Below, piece by piece: positions 19,148-28,199 of a stretch of 64,000 nucleotides of DNA. The position numbers and the translations under genes were made by a program. Source of the stretch: Bacillota bacterium (GTDB taxonomy: Bacteria; Bacillota; Ch66; Ch109); NCBI GenBank assembly GCA_013178275.1, contig JABLWZ010000006.1, positions 124,001 to 188,000 on the forward strand, in the 5' to 3' direction. The notes under the pieces were generated by a model. That model ran no database searches. It had not been told where the DNA came from and worked only from the letters and a program-made list of their open reading frames with translations. Numbering within the stretch: position 1 is the first letter of the stretch; the number at the start of each line of letters is the position of its first letter.

Positions 19148-20302
19148 ATGAGGCTGCTGCAGGACCTGGAAGTTTCCGGCAAACGGGTACTGGTCAGGGT
19201 TGACTTCAATGTGCCCCTGGTCGACGGAAAAATAGAGGACGACTACCGGCTGCTCACCGCTTTTCCCACCATCAACTACCTATTGGAAAAATCAGCCCGC
19301 GTGATCCTGATAAGCCACCTGGGACGTCCCGACGGCAGGGTGGTCGATAAGCTGCGCCTGGCTCCGGTGGCCCGCCGGGTTGAAGAACTCCTGGACAAGC
19401 CCATCAAGTACGTCGACGACTGCATCGGCCCCATGGTGCAGGATGCGGTCTCGGCCTTAAAACCGGGCGAGGTCCTCTTGCTGGAAAACCTGCGTTTCTA
19501 CCCGGGAGAGGAGAAAAACGATGAAGGGTTCGCCAAACAGCTGGCTTCGATCGCCGACTGTTTCGTGAACGATGCCTTCAGCGCCGCCCACCGCGCTCAC
19601 GCCTCCACCTTCGCCCTGGCCCACCTGCTTCCCAGCGCTGCGGGTTTCCTGATGCAGAAGGAGGTCGATTCGCTCTCGGGGATAATAGCCAAGCCGCAGC
19701 CTCCTTTTATGGTGGTGCTCGGCGGTTCCAAGGTCAGCGACAAGATCGGGGTCATCGACAACCTGATCGACCGCGCCGATAGGCTCCTGATAGGCGGCGG
19801 GATGGCTTTCACCTTCCTCAAGGCACAGGGAAAAGAGGTAGGAAAATCGTTGGTGGAAAACGACCGGCTCGAATACGCCGCGTCTCTTTTAAAGCGTGCG
19901 GGAGACAAGATCATCCTGCCCCTGGATGTGATAGCTGCTCCCCAGTTGAGCGCTGACGCCCCGACCATCACGGTCGGCGTCGATTCGATACCCTTCGATC
20001 AGATGGGACTGGACATCGGTCCCCTCACTATAGAAAAATTCGTTGTCGAGCTTTCCTCGGCAAACAGCATATTTTGGAACGGACCCCTCGGCGCCTTCGA
20101 GACACCCGCTTTTTCCCGCGGCACCTACTCCATCCGGGACGCCATCGCCAAAAACCCCGGCACCACGGTGATCGGGGGCGGGGACACCGCCGCCGCAGTA
20201 TCCGACTGCCTGGACCTTTACACCCACGTATCCACGGGCGGCGGGGCCTCGCTGGAGTTCCTGGAGGGACGTAAGCTTCCCGGGGTAACCGCCCTGCTGT
20301 AA
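19148..20302 (+). CDS. pgk: Phosphoglycerate kinase
   Basis: 384 residues from the ATG at 19148, preceded by AAAAGGAG; an in-frame ATG eight codons upstream would overlap that ribosome site. Motifs: RVDFNVPL, ISHLGRPDG, LLLENLRFYPGEEKND, LGGSKVSDKIGV, and GGGDTAAAVSD at the nucleotide site. It is a monocistronic unit with a strong terminator; the usual gap/tpi/pgm/eno neighbours are absent. Confidence 0.97.
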   Translation: MRLLQDLEVSGKRVLVRVDFNVPLVDGKIEDDYRLLTAFPTINYLLEKSARVILISHLGRPDGRVVDKLRLAPVARRVEELLDKPIKYVDDCIGPMVQDAVSALKPGEVLLLENLRFYPGEEKNDEGFAKQLASIADCFVNDAFSAAHRAHASTFALAHLLPSAAGFLMQKEVDSLSGIIAKPQPPFMVVLGGSKVSDKIGVIDNLIDRADRLLIGGGMAFTFLKAQGKEVGKSLVENDRLEYAASLLKRAGDKIILPLDVIAAPQLSADAPTITVGVDSIPFDQMGLDIGPLTIEKFVVELSSANSIFWNGPLGAFETPAFSRGTYSIRDAIAKNPGTTVIGGGDTAAAVSDCLDLYTHVSTGGGASLEFLEGRKLPGVTALL

Positions 20303-20316
20303 AATAGATTTTTTAA

Positions 20317-20347
20317 TAAGCCAGCCCCAAAGGCTGGTTTATTTTTT
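20317..20347 (+). terminator. Terminator after pgk
   Basis: CCAGCC (20321-20326) pairs with GGCTGG (20332-20337), followed by TTTATTTTTT. Confidence 0.85.
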
Positions 20348-20451
20348 CCCGAGGCTCTCATTTATCATAAAAACCGGGTATTGGCAGGATTTTGTTCGGA
20401 GTTGTAGAATAAATCACCAGAATTTTTCCGGTAAAAAGGTGGTTTATCCCG

Positions 20452-20940
20452 TTGTCTGACCCTATCTACCCCAACCACCAGGCAGCCCAGCGGATCCCGG
20501 CCTGGATCGCGCCCACCGCCGTCCTGATCGGGCAGGTGGTGCTGGGCGAAAACGTGCAGGTGCACTACAACTCGGTCATCCGCGGGGACGGCAGCCGGGT
20601 GGTAATCGGCGACCACTCGGTGGTCCTGGAAAACTGCTTCGTCAAGTCTTCTGCCGCGAACCAGGTGGTCATCGGCAGCCGGGTGACGGTCGGCCACCGG
20701 GCCGTCCTGGAGGGATGCATCATCCATGACGGTGCGGTCATCGGGGAAGGGGCTCAGGTGCTGGAAGGTGCTTCGGTCGGCCGGGGAGCCATGATCGATC
20801 CCGGCGCCGTGGTGCCGCGAAACTCAGTCGTCCCGCCTTGCAGCCGGTTCAGCGTTCTCCCTGGGCAGCCGCCGCGGGAGCTGACCGCCGAGGAGATGGA
20901 TGAGATGAAGGCGCTGTGGGAGGAGATTGAAAAACCTTAG
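20452..20940 (+). CDS. Gamma-carbonic-anhydrase-like left-handed beta-helix protein lacking zinc ligands
   Basis: 162 residues from TTG after AAGGTGG. The sequence is a hexapeptide-repeat beta helix of the gamma-CA/YrdA/PaaY family (AVLIGQVVLGENVQVHYNSVIRGD, VTVGHRAVLEGC, VIGEGAQVLEGA) with a C-terminal helix (TAEEMDEMKALWEE). Three His normally bind the metal. Here only the first His of the VGHxxxxHGC motif is present (His82); the second is Glu87, and the earlier ligand position is occupied by Lys65-Ser. It is probably not a carbonic anhydrase; a CoA-linked or scaffolding role is possible. Confidence 0.83.
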   Translation: MSDPIYPNHQAAQRIPAWIAPTAVLIGQVVLGENVQVHYNSVIRGDGSRVVIGDHSVVLENCFVKSSAANQVVIGSRVTVGHRAVLEGCIIHDGAVIGEGAQVLEGASVGRGAMIDPGAVVPRNSVVPPCSRFSVLPGQPPRELTAEEMDEMKALWEEIEKP

Positions 20941-20951
20941 CGTTATTGAAA

Positions 20952-20994
20952 TGAAACAACCGGCCCCGGATATCGTCCAGGGCCGGTTCTATAT
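20952..20994. terminator. Bidirectional terminator between convergent genes
   Basis: AACCGGCCC and GGGCCGGTT form a strong stem between the gamma-CA-like gene and the aminotransferase, serving both strands. Confidence 0.7.
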
Positions 20995-21007
20995 ACTCCG
21001 TTAATAA

Positions 21008-22201
21008 CTAATCCAGCTCGTTCCAGAACTTCTCGAAACGGTCGAGCCCTTCCCGGATGTTTTCCATCGAGGTGGCGTAGCTCAGCCGGATGAAGTCACT
21101 GACCCCGAACGCGCTGCCCGGCACCACCGCTATCTCGGCCTTCTTCAGGAGAGCCGCCGCCAGGTCGGTGGAATCCTGGATCAGGTCCGACCCGTGCCGC
21201 TTGCCGAACGAGAACGAGACATTGGGGAACAGGTAGAAGGCGCCGTTGGGCTTGCGGCAGGAGATGCCGGGTATGGCGACAAACCGCTCGTAGATGTAGT
21301 CCCGCCGCTTGACGAACTCCTTTACCATCTCTATCATCGGCCCCTGGTCCCCGTTCAGAGCCTCCACGCTGGCCCACTGGGAGAAGGTGTTGGCGTTTGA
21401 AGCCGAATGGCTCTGGAAGTCCGCGACCGCCTTGGCTATCCTGGTGGGAGCGGCAATGTAGCCTATCCGCCAGCCGGTCATGGAGTACGACTTGGAGAGG
21501 CCGTTGACCAGGACCGTCTTTTCCTTCAGCGCGGGGGAAAGCGATCCCAGGCTCACGTGATCCATCCCGTCGTAGATCAGCTTCTCGTAGATCTCGTCAG
21601 TCACTACCGCTATATCGTGTTTCTCTATCACCTTCCCCAGCCCTTCCAGGGCGTCACGGGTGTAAACCGAACCCGTGGGGTTGCTGGGCGAGTTCAGGAT
21701 GATGGCCCGGGTCCTGGGGGTGATCGCCGCCTCCAGCTCGGCGGGGGTCAGGCGGAAATCGTTTTCCTCCCTGGTATTCACGATCTGGGGTATCCCGCCC
21801 GCCATCTTGATGATCTCTTCGTAGCTGACCCAGTATGGCGAAGGCAGGATCACCTCGTCGCCGGGGTTTACCAAAACCTGGGCGACGTTGAAGAGAGAGT
21901 GCTTGGCCCCGCTGGATACCACTATATCCGCTGGATCGTAATCCAGTCCGTTGTCCCTTTTCAATTTGTTGACTATCGCCGCTTTCAGTTCGTCGATCCC
22001 CGCCACCGGGGTATACTTGGTTTTGCCCTGCCGCAGGGCAAGCTCGGCCGCATCCTTGATATTCTGCGGGGTATCAAAGTCGGGTTCACCCACCCCGAAG
22101 CTGATGACCTTGATCCCTTCCTTGGCCATCTTCTTGGCCTGCGCGTCTATCGCCAGGGTCGGCGAGGCGCTTATCGCCAGTGCCCTTTCCGCCAGCCGCA
22201 T
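21008..22201 (-). CDS. Class I pyridoxal-phosphate aminotransferase (AspB-like)
   Basis: 397 residues, fold-type I aminotransferase of the Ib subgroup (Bacillus/Thermus aspartate aminotransferase-like). Visible: ISFGVGEPDFDTPQNIK, GKTKYTPVAGI, NSPSNPTGS, TDEIYEKLIYDG, PLP Lys in NGLSKSYSMTGWRIGY, and the C-terminal Arg in FIRLSYATS. The likely reaction is aspartate + 2-oxoglutarate, though this subgroup includes prephenate and broad-specificity enzymes. Start ATG after GGAGGAGGGATCTCG. Confidence 0.93.
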   Translation of the reverse strand: MRLAERALAISASPTLAIDAQAKKMAKEGIKVISFGVGEPDFDTPQNIKDAAELALRQGKTKYTPVAGIDELKAAIVNKLKRDNGLDYDPADIVVSSGAKHSLFNVAQVLVNPGDEVILPSPYWVSYEEIIKMAGGIPQIVNTREENDFRLTPAELEAAITPRTRAIILNSPSNPTGSVYTRDALEGLGKVIEKHDIAVVTDEIYEKLIYDGMDHVSLGSLSPALKEKTVLVNGLSKSYSMTGWRIGYIAAPTRIAKAVADFQSHSASNANTFSQWASVEALNGDQGPMIEMVKEFVKRRDYIYERFVAIPGISCRKPNGAFYLFPNVSFSFGKRHGSDLIQDSTDLAAALLKKAEIAVVPGSAFGVSDFIRLSYATSMENIREGLDRFEKFWNELD

Positions 22202-22311
22202 CGAGATCCCTCCTCCAGTTGGTGGTGCTTTTCCATACTATTCTACCAGTCGGGACTGGTTTCCTACCATAAAACTTCAGGGAATATAATGTATACATTA
22301 CGGCCGGGACT

Positions 22312-22920
22312 TTACCGTTCGAGGTGAGAGGCGTCGCTCCACTCGAGAACCTCCACGTCTTCACCCCTGAACTCGATCTTGCTGATGCTGGCGTTGCGTC
22401 CGAAAAAGCGCCGTAAAAATTCCGGTCCTTCCTTGAGATAGGTCATCAGCAGCATCGCGATCACCCCGCCGTGGGTCACTATCACCAGGCTGCTGTCCTC
22501 CGGGTTCTCCCCCCTGATCTCGTCGACCGCCGCCAGGGCCCTTTCCCGAACCTCCCACAGGCTCTCCCCGTCCGGGGGACGGCTGCCCTGAGGGTTGTCC
22601 AACCAGCGCTCGATCGCGCCCGGGTAGACCGCCTTGATCTCCTTGAAGGTCATCCCTTCCCATTTGCCGTAGTTGGACTCGCGCAAACCTTTTTTCACCC
22701 GCACCGTGAGCCCGTGGCTGGCCGCGATTATCTCCGCGGTGGTGCGCGCCCGGGTCAGGTCGCTGGAGTAGACGGCGGTGATCGGCTCAGAGGCCAGCCT
22801 TTCGGCCGCCTGCCGCGACTGTATGATCCCCACCTCGTTCAGCGGCACGTCGGTATGCCCCTGGTAACGGGACTGGTGGTTCCATTCGGTTTCGCCATGC
22901 CTTACCATCCAGATCAGCAA
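22312..22920 (-). CDS. Histidine phosphatase family protein (GpmB/CobC-like)
   Basis: 202 residues. The phospho-accepting motif MVRHGETEWN is at the N-terminus; the second His is in VIVTHGGVIAMLL and the Arg/Glu of the core in SSDLTRARTTAEII and LRESNYGKWEGM. TTG start after GGGGAGGGGTGTCAG. It could be a phosphoglycerate mutase-like enzyme or a cobalamin/nucleotide phosphatase; the sequence alone does not decide. Confidence 0.9.
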   Translation of the reverse strand: MLIWMVRHGETEWNHQSRYQGHTDVPLNEVGIIQSRQAAERLASEPITAVYSSDLTRARTTAEIIAASHGLTVRVKKGLRESNYGKWEGMTFKEIKAVYPGAIERWLDNPQGSRPPDGESLWEVRERALAAVDEIRGENPEDSSLVIVTHGGVIAMLLMTYLKEGPEFLRRFFGRNASISKIEFRGEDVEVLEWSDASHLER

Positions 22921-22983
22921 CTGACACCCCTCCCCAGTTGATTATAACTTATCCGGCGGTAAGGATAACAGTTTAAATGTACA

Positions 22984-23022
22984 GAAAGGCTCAGCCGTTT
23001 CCGGCTGAGCCTTCGGTTTTTA
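22984..23022. terminator. Bidirectional terminator after the carboxyltransferase gene
   Basis: AAGGCTCAGCC pairs perfectly with GGCTGAGCCTT around a 6-base loop; the plus side has TCGGTTTTT and the minus side TTTCTGT. Confidence 0.75.
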
Positions 23023-23035
23023 TTATTTCAGCTGC

Positions 23036-24592
23036 CTACAGCGGCATGTTGGAGTGCTTCTTCCAGGGAAGCTCCTCTTCCTTGGTCACCAGGCTTTCCA
23101 GGGCCTTGATCAGGACCGGCCGGGTTTCCTTGGGCTCGCAGATGATGTCTACATGGCCCTTGCTGGCTGCCACGTACGGGTTGTTGAAGAGTTCTTCGTA
23201 CTCGTCGATCCGTTTTTGTCTGACCGCATCAGGATCGGCCGCCGCCGCCATCTCTTTGCGGAAGATGATGTTGGCCGCGCCCTCGGCTCCCATAACCGCG
23301 ATCTGGGCGGTAGGCCAGGCGATAACCTGATCGGGGCCCATATCCTTGCTGCACATGGCCATGTAAGATCCGCCGTAGGCCTTGCGGGTGATGATGGTAA
23401 GCTTGGGCACCGTGGCCTCGGAGTAGGCGAACAGCATCTTCGCGCCGTGGCGGATGATGCCGCCGTGCTCCTGACCCTTGCCGGGGAGGAAGCCGGGAAC
23501 GTCGACGAACGTGAAGATAGGAATGTTGAACGAGTCGCAGAACCGGATGAACCGGGCCGCCTTGTCGGAGGCGTTCACGTCGAGGCATCCCGACATGAAC
23601 TGCGGCTGGTTGGCGATGATGCCGATGGCGCGCCCGTTGAGCCGGGCGAATATGGTCAGCATGTTCTGGGCGTACATCTGTGAGACCTCGAAAATCTCAC
23701 CATCGTCCACGATCAGCTTGATCAGGTTCTTCATGTTGAAGGCCCGGTTGGGAGAGTCGGGGACAAAGCTCTGCAGCTTCTCTTCCATACGGTCCACCGG
23801 GTCACTGGTTTCCTTGATCGGGGTAGTCTCCCGGTTGCTGGACGGCAGGTAAGAGAGCAGGGTCTTGATCTTGTTCAGGCAGTCCTCGTCGTTGTCGCAG
23901 ACGAAGTGGGCGTTGCCCGAGATCTTGTTGTGGGTAACCGCCCCGCCGAGCTCATCCGTGCTGATGATCTCGCCGGTAGCTGCTTTTATGACCTCCGGCC
24001 CGGTGATGTACATCTGGCCGTAACCTTTAACCATGAAGATGAAGTCCATCAGCGCGGGCGAGTATACCGCGCCGCCGGCGGTAGGTCCACAGATCGCGGT
24101 TATCTGCGGCACCACGCCGCTGTAACGGGAGTTGCGGAAGAAGATCTTGCCGTATCCGCTGAGGGAGAACATCCCTTCCTGGATGCGGGCTCCGCCCGAG
24201 TCGTTGATCCCCACTACCGGGGCTCCCATCTTGCCTGCCATGTCCAATACCTTACAAATCTTTTCCGCCTGCCACTCGCCCATCGAACCACCCATCGCTG
24301 TGAAGTCCTGGGCAAATACGTAGACCGGCCGCCCGTCCACCAGGCCGTAGCCGGTAACCACCGCGTCGCCGGGGACGAAGTTCTTCTCCATCCCGAAGAA
24401 GGTGCTGTGGTGGGTTACGAATCTATCTATCTCTTGAAAAGTCCCCTCGTCGAATAAAAAATTAATCCTTTCCCGAGCGGTGAGCTTGCCAGCGGCGTGC
24501 TGCTTCTCTACCATCTTGGGGCCGCCCATAGCTTCTATCTTGGCGGATTTCTCTTGAAAAAGTGTGATTTTTTCCGCAGTCGTTAAAGGCAT
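23036..24592 (-). CDS. Acyl-CoA carboxyltransferase subunit (PccB/MmdA type)
   Basis: 518 residues, two crotonase-fold carboxyltransferase domains. Features: KLTARERINFLFDEGTF, the oxyanion segments DSGGARIQEG and GPTAGGAVYSPALMDF, and in the second half DVPGFLPGKGQEHGGIIRHGAKMLFAY and the AWPTAQIAVMGAEGAANIIF motif. Length and motifs fit methylmalonyl-CoA decarboxylase alpha or propionyl-CoA carboxylase beta. No biotin carrier, biotin carboxylase or membrane decarboxylase gene is adjacent, so the acyl-CoA substrate is open. It might also serve the leucine pathway encoded further on as a methylcrotonyl-CoA carboxylase part (inference, weak). Confidence 0.9.
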   Translation of the reverse strand: MPLTTAEKITLFQEKSAKIEAMGGPKMVEKQHAAGKLTARERINFLFDEGTFQEIDRFVTHHSTFFGMEKNFVPGDAVVTGYGLVDGRPVYVFAQDFTAMGGSMGEWQAEKICKVLDMAGKMGAPVVGINDSGGARIQEGMFSLSGYGKIFFRNSRYSGVVPQITAICGPTAGGAVYSPALMDFIFMVKGYGQMYITGPEVIKAATGEIISTDELGGAVTHNKISGNAHFVCDNDEDCLNKIKTLLSYLPSSNRETTPIKETSDPVDRMEEKLQSFVPDSPNRAFNMKNLIKLIVDDGEIFEVSQMYAQNMLTIFARLNGRAIGIIANQPQFMSGCLDVNASDKAARFIRFCDSFNIPIFTFVDVPGFLPGKGQEHGGIIRHGAKMLFAYSEATVPKLTIITRKAYGGSYMAMCSKDMGPDQVIAWPTAQIAVMGAEGAANIIFRKEMAAAADPDAVRQKRIDEYEELFNNPYVAASKGHVDIICEPKETRPVLIKALESLVTKEEELPWKKHSNMPL

Positions 24593-24842
24593 TCTCTCTT
24601 TCTCCTTTCCCTTTCTGACCTAATCCTCCGTGCCTCCCGGTATCCGGGAAGTTCGTCCCCCGTGCACCTGCTTTTTGCCCCGATAATACCCCCTCTCACA
24701 CAATAATGGGATTTAAAATATAATTTCCGGTACAACAAGAAACCTGGACGTCGCGCTCAGACCTCCAAATAAAATCAGGCTTGTCCGTCCAGTTTTCCGC
24801 CAGAAGATCTGCTTTTAATTCCCGGGTGTCGATTATATGAGA

Positions 24843-25220
24843 TTACTCTACTTCGCTCTGTTCTTTCTGGTTTACATAGTCCAGGTACCGGTTGTAGATG
24901 TTGTTCAGGCATATCACGATCGCCCGGCGCGCGCTTCCGTAGTACCTTTCTTCAAATTCACGCTCTAGCCCCTCGATCCCGTCCTCCAGGCAGTACCCCT
25001 GGACTATTCCCTTGATGAAGTTGCGCCCCAGGGCAGTGACCAGGTTGCAGTCCACATCAGTGATCCGGGAGCTGTCCGGGTCGACCGTCACCGCTACCAC
25101 TATCGCCTCGTAGACCTTCGATGCGGTTAAGGTCAGGGGGAGCTTCGAGTAACCAGTAAAAAACAGGGTTCTTTCCGCCAGTTTTTCTTCATCTCCAAAT
25201 TCCATGCCTCTTGAGGCCAC
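24843..25220 (-). CDS. DUF3870 domain-containing protein
   Basis: 125 residues from GTG, 9 nt after GGAGG. The pattern FTGYSKLPLTLTASKVYEAIVV...ITDVDCNLVTALGRNFIKGIVQGYCL is typical of DUF3870, a small family seen in Clostridia near CoA-transferases and fatty-acid genes. The C-terminus carries AIVICLNNIYNRYLDY. The function is unknown. It lies 55 bases downstream of the CaiB-like gene and is probably cotranscribed with it. Confidence 0.82.
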   Translation of the reverse strand: MASRGMEFGDEEKLAERTLFFTGYSKLPLTLTASKVYEAIVVAVTVDPDSSRITDVDCNLVTALGRNFIKGIVQGYCLEDGIEGLEREFEERYYGSARRAIVICLNNIYNRYLDYVNQKEQSEVE

Positions 25221-25275
25221 GTCAATCCGCCTCCTTCTAAAATTCGACAGATTTCCCGAAAATCCTCTTTTATTT

Positions 25276-26460
25276 TTAAATTACTCCCGCTTCAACCAGG
25301 CTTTCAAGGTCTTCTTTCGACAATCCCAACTCCAGCAGTATCTCTTCCGTGTGCTCCCCGTACCCGGGGGCGGGCCGCGTAAGGCCTGGCCTCACCGGTC
25401 CGAACTTGATCGGAAATCCCTGCTGTCCTACCTTCCCATCCATCGGATGCTCCGTCTTAAACCAGAGGCCCCGCTGCCTGATGTGCGGATCGCGATAGGC
25501 CTCCTCCAGAGAATTCACGGGTGAGATGCAGATGTCTTTCACCTCGAGCTGTTCGAGCCATTCAGCCCGGGTCTTTTTCTTTATTATTTTCTGCACCTCC
25601 TGTATGATTTCCTGCTGATTTTCTGGCGGATTGAACTGTTGATCGATTAAATCTTCCCTGCCGATCGCCCGGCAGAAGCCGCCCCAAAACTTCGGCTCTA
25701 GGCAGCCCAGGGCGAGATACTTGCTGTCGGCCGTTTCGTATACGTTGTAGAAGGCGGTCCCGCCGCCGACCTGATTGCCTCCCCGACTGGGAGCGGTTCC
25801 GGTGGCCATGTACTCGGCCATGCAGAGGCTTAAAAACGGCGTCGTCCCATCCAGGATCGAGACATCCAGGTAGGTCCCCCGCCCGGTTTGCACCCGCTGG
25901 TAGAGGGCCGCGAGTATCCCGATACAGCAGTTCAGGGCGCCCCCGCCCACCCCCGCTATCTGAAGCCCGGGGGTCACCGGCGGGCCGTTCCTTTCCCCTA
26001 TCAGGTCAAGTATCCCCGAAAGGCTCAGCAGGTTGATGTCATGGGAAGGCAGGTTCCGGTACGGCCCGTCCTGCCCGAACCCGGTCAGGGAGCAGTAAAC
26101 CAGGCGCGGATTGCGCCGGCTCAGCTCCTCACACCCCAGGCCCAGTTTATCCATCAGGCCGGGACGAAACGTCTCCAGCAGCACGTCCGCCTTGTCCACC
26201 AGCCGCAGCATGATCTCCCGCCCTTTCGGGGCCGACAGGTTAAGCCGCAGGCTGCGTTTGTTGCGGTTAAGGATGTGGAAGTAGCTCCCTATGTTTTCAT
26301 AAGTGGGGTATGAGTATCGGAACGCGTCCCCGCCCTGGAGGTCTTCTAGCTTAATAACCTCGGCCCCCATGTCTGCCAGCATCTGCCCGCAGAGCGATCC
26401 CGGTAGAAGCTTCGAAAGGTCCAAGACCATTACTCCGTCTAATGGAAGCTGAACAGTCAA
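25276..26460 (-). CDS. CaiB/BaiF family (class III) CoA-transferase, alpha-methylacyl-CoA racemase-like
   Basis: 394 residues with the interlocked-dimer class III fold: LDLSKLLPGSLCGQMLADMGAEVIKLE, NRNKRSLRLNLSAPKGREI, LLETFRPGLMDKLGLG, and GRGTYLDVSILDG. The segment PSHDINLLSLSGILDLIG resembles the active-site His motif of alpha-methylacyl-CoA racemases (GHDINYLAL...), so racemisation of 2-methylacyl-CoA is as likely as CoA transfer. TTG start, 9 nt after GGGGGG. It is followed by DUF3870 and, further on, the carboxyltransferase gene. No partner dehydratase is present, which argues against a 2-hydroxyacyl-CoA pathway here. Confidence 0.87.
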   Translation of the reverse strand: MTVQLPLDGVMVLDLSKLLPGSLCGQMLADMGAEVIKLEDLQGGDAFRYSYPTYENIGSYFHILNRNKRSLRLNLSAPKGREIMLRLVDKADVLLETFRPGLMDKLGLGCEELSRRNPRLVYCSLTGFGQDGPYRNLPSHDINLLSLSGILDLIGERNGPPVTPGLQIAGVGGGALNCCIGILAALYQRVQTGRGTYLDVSILDGTTPFLSLCMAEYMATGTAPSRGGNQVGGGTAFYNVYETADSKYLALGCLEPKFWGGFCRAIGREDLIDQQFNPPENQQEIIQEVQKIIKKKTRAEWLEQLEVKDICISPVNSLEEAYRDPHIRQRGLWFKTEHPMDGKVGQQGFPIKFGPVRPGLTRPAPGYGEHTEEILLELGLSKEDLESLVEAGVI

Positions 26461-26503
26461 TAATATGTGCCCCCCTTGTATCTATCTAAAATCCATTATA
26501 TAT

Positions 26504-26540
26504 AACAAAAGTCCCTGAAGCCATAGCCTCAGGGAAATTT
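26504..26540 (-). terminator. Terminator after the subtilase gene
   Basis: Minus strand: TCCCTGAGG pairs with GCTTCAGGGA, followed by CTTTTGTT. It lies about 35-70 bases past the 26575 stop. Confidence 0.7.
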
Positions 26541-26574
26541 AAGGGATGACGGTTCTCGGTTTATCCGCCGGTTT

Positions 26575-27744
26575 TCAGGCGGGCTTCACTGTTAAAAGCT
26601 GCTGCAGGTCCACCAGGCCGGCCCCCTGGTATATACCCGGGAGAGGGAGCCTTCTCGCGGTCCGCATCAGGTGCTGCTTGGCCTGAGCCGGCGTCATGTC
26701 CCCCCACTTGTTCAGCATCTGCGCCACCGCTCCGGTGACGAACGGGGTCGCCATCGAGGTCCCGCTTTCGCTTTTATAAAGACCGTCGTTCCAGGTAGAG
26801 TTGATGTTCTCCCCGGGGGCGATCAGGTTTACCTCGGGGCCAAAACTACTGAAGGACGCGATGTTCCCGCTGGGGCTGAGAGCGGATACCGCGATAGTGT
26901 TAGAATACTTGGCGGGGTACTGGATCTTGTGCTGATAGCGGTCGTTGCCGGCCGCCGCCACCATTATGATGCCCGCCTTCTCCGCGTTCTGGAACGCCTT
27001 CTGAAACGATGCGTTGTCCTCATCGGACCCGAAGCTCATGTTGACGACCTTGATCCCGTTATCTATACAGTACTGGAGTCCGTGGATGATATCGGACAGG
27101 GACCCCTGCCCCTTGGAGTCGAAGACCTTTACCGCGTAAAGGTTGGCTCCGGGACAAACCCCCACCACCCCGATATCGTTGTTCAGCGCCCCGATAATTC
27201 CCGCTACGTGTGTACCGTGCCCATTCGGGTCAGAAAGATCACTGGTGTTCCCGGCCATGTTTACCGCTCCGCGCACGCCCCCCCGTAAATCGAGGTGATT
27301 ACCCAAAACCCCGGTATCCATCACCGCCACCTTGATCGAACTTTTAGGCGTAACGTTCAGGAATGCCTCGGCACCGATCCGTTTTACCCCCCATCCTATC
27401 TCCTGCTTCGGCTGATTTGACGCGCCGGGAACCGAATTGCCCCCATAGGGTGAGGGGATAGATGTTATAGAGATTTTAATGTCGTCATCCAGGGAATTGA
27501 TGGACGGATGTGCCTCCAATACGCTGACCACCTGAGCGTGCGTGTCAGTCGGGAACTCTGCCAGGTAGGCGTTGATCAGGGGGAGTTCTTTGATGATGAT
27601 GCCCCCCTGACGGGCGATCTCCCTTTTCAGTTCCTTCATGTCCGCGTCCTGTTTGACGTTGATGATCTTACGGGTATTGTTAGTCGGCGCAGGCCTGCGT
27701 CCCCCGCCCCAGAGATTTCTTGGAAAAAAAGGAGTTGGGGCCAT
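26575..27744 (-). CDS. S8 family serine peptidase (subtilase) without signal peptide
   Basis: 389 residues; ATG 7 nt after GAGGAGG. Residues about 30-105 form an I9-type propeptide region (NTRKIINVKQDADMKEL). The catalytic domain follows with Asp in VAVMDTGV, His in NGHGTHVAGII, the oxyanion Asn region AAAGND, and Ser in SGTSMATPFVTGA. There is no N-terminal signal, so it is either an intracellular or spore-associated protease or leaves by another route. Terminated by its own hairpin. Confidence 0.92.
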   Translation of the reverse strand: MAPTPFFPRNLWGGGRRPAPTNNTRKIINVKQDADMKELKREIARQGGIIIKELPLINAYLAEFPTDTHAQVVSVLEAHPSINSLDDDIKISITSIPSPYGGNSVPGASNQPKQEIGWGVKRIGAEAFLNVTPKSSIKVAVMDTGVLGNHLDLRGGVRGAVNMAGNTSDLSDPNGHGTHVAGIIGALNNDIGVVGVCPGANLYAVKVFDSKGQGSLSDIIHGLQYCIDNGIKVVNMSFGSDEDNASFQKAFQNAEKAGIIMVAAAGNDRYQHKIQYPAKYSNTIAVSALSPSGNIASFSSFGPEVNLIAPGENINSTWNDGLYKSESGTSMATPFVTGAVAQMLNKWGDMTPAQAKQHLMRTARRLPLPGIYQGAGLVDLQQLLTVKPA

Positions 27745-27854
27745 ATATGTTCCTCCTCAAGAAATATTTGGTCGCAGTCCAGTTTATGCTGCGGCACATT
27801 TTTTGGTAACATTGGTGTATCTACACGAATATGATGAGAACAGAGGTGAAGTAG

Positions 27855-28175
27855 ATGAGTACCCCGGACCTTGCCCATACCGCCGCGGCTATCAATTTTT
27901 TCCTGCAAAACCCCACCGCGTTCGGTCTGTACCTGGCAACCGTGGACCGGATCAAGAACGAGAATAAACCCTACCTGCGCAGCGCCTTCAACCGGCTGGC
28001 CGCTACCGGCTGGAAGTGCACCGAGGAATTTCTGAAAGAGTTTTACGCGGTTCTTCCGACCCTTACGGAAGACACCGATCTGAGCAAGTTAAGCCAGTTT
28101 TCTGAGATTTGGTCGATTTTGACCGTGGAAGAGAAAAAAGCCCTGCAGGATTCCCTGCCGGCTTTGCTACAATAG
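27855..28175 (+). CDS. Hypothetical protein, 106 residues
   Basis: Start ATG after AGAGGTGAAGTAG. Mostly alpha-helical, soluble and mildly charged; no Cys pair or signal. It begins MSTPDLAHTAAAINFFLQNP and ends with LTVEEKKALQDSLPALLQ. I do not recognise a family. It is followed within 25 bases by a small Cys-rich membrane protein gene on the same strand and probably shares a transcript. It diverges from the subtilase gene. Confidence 0.65.
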   Translation: MSTPDLAHTAAAINFFLQNPTAFGLYLATVDRIKNENKPYLRSAFNRLAATGWKCTEEFLKEFYAVLPTLTEDTDLSKLSQFSEIWSILTVEEKKALQDSLPALLQ

Positions 28176-28199
28176 AATGCTTTTCACGGGGGGATGCAT

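Noticed and set aside
24750-24800. CTGGACG/CGTCCAG inverted repeat between the carboxyltransferase and DUF3870 genes
   Set aside because: 7 bp with a loop of about 45 bases and a weak T-tail; not convincing as a terminator.
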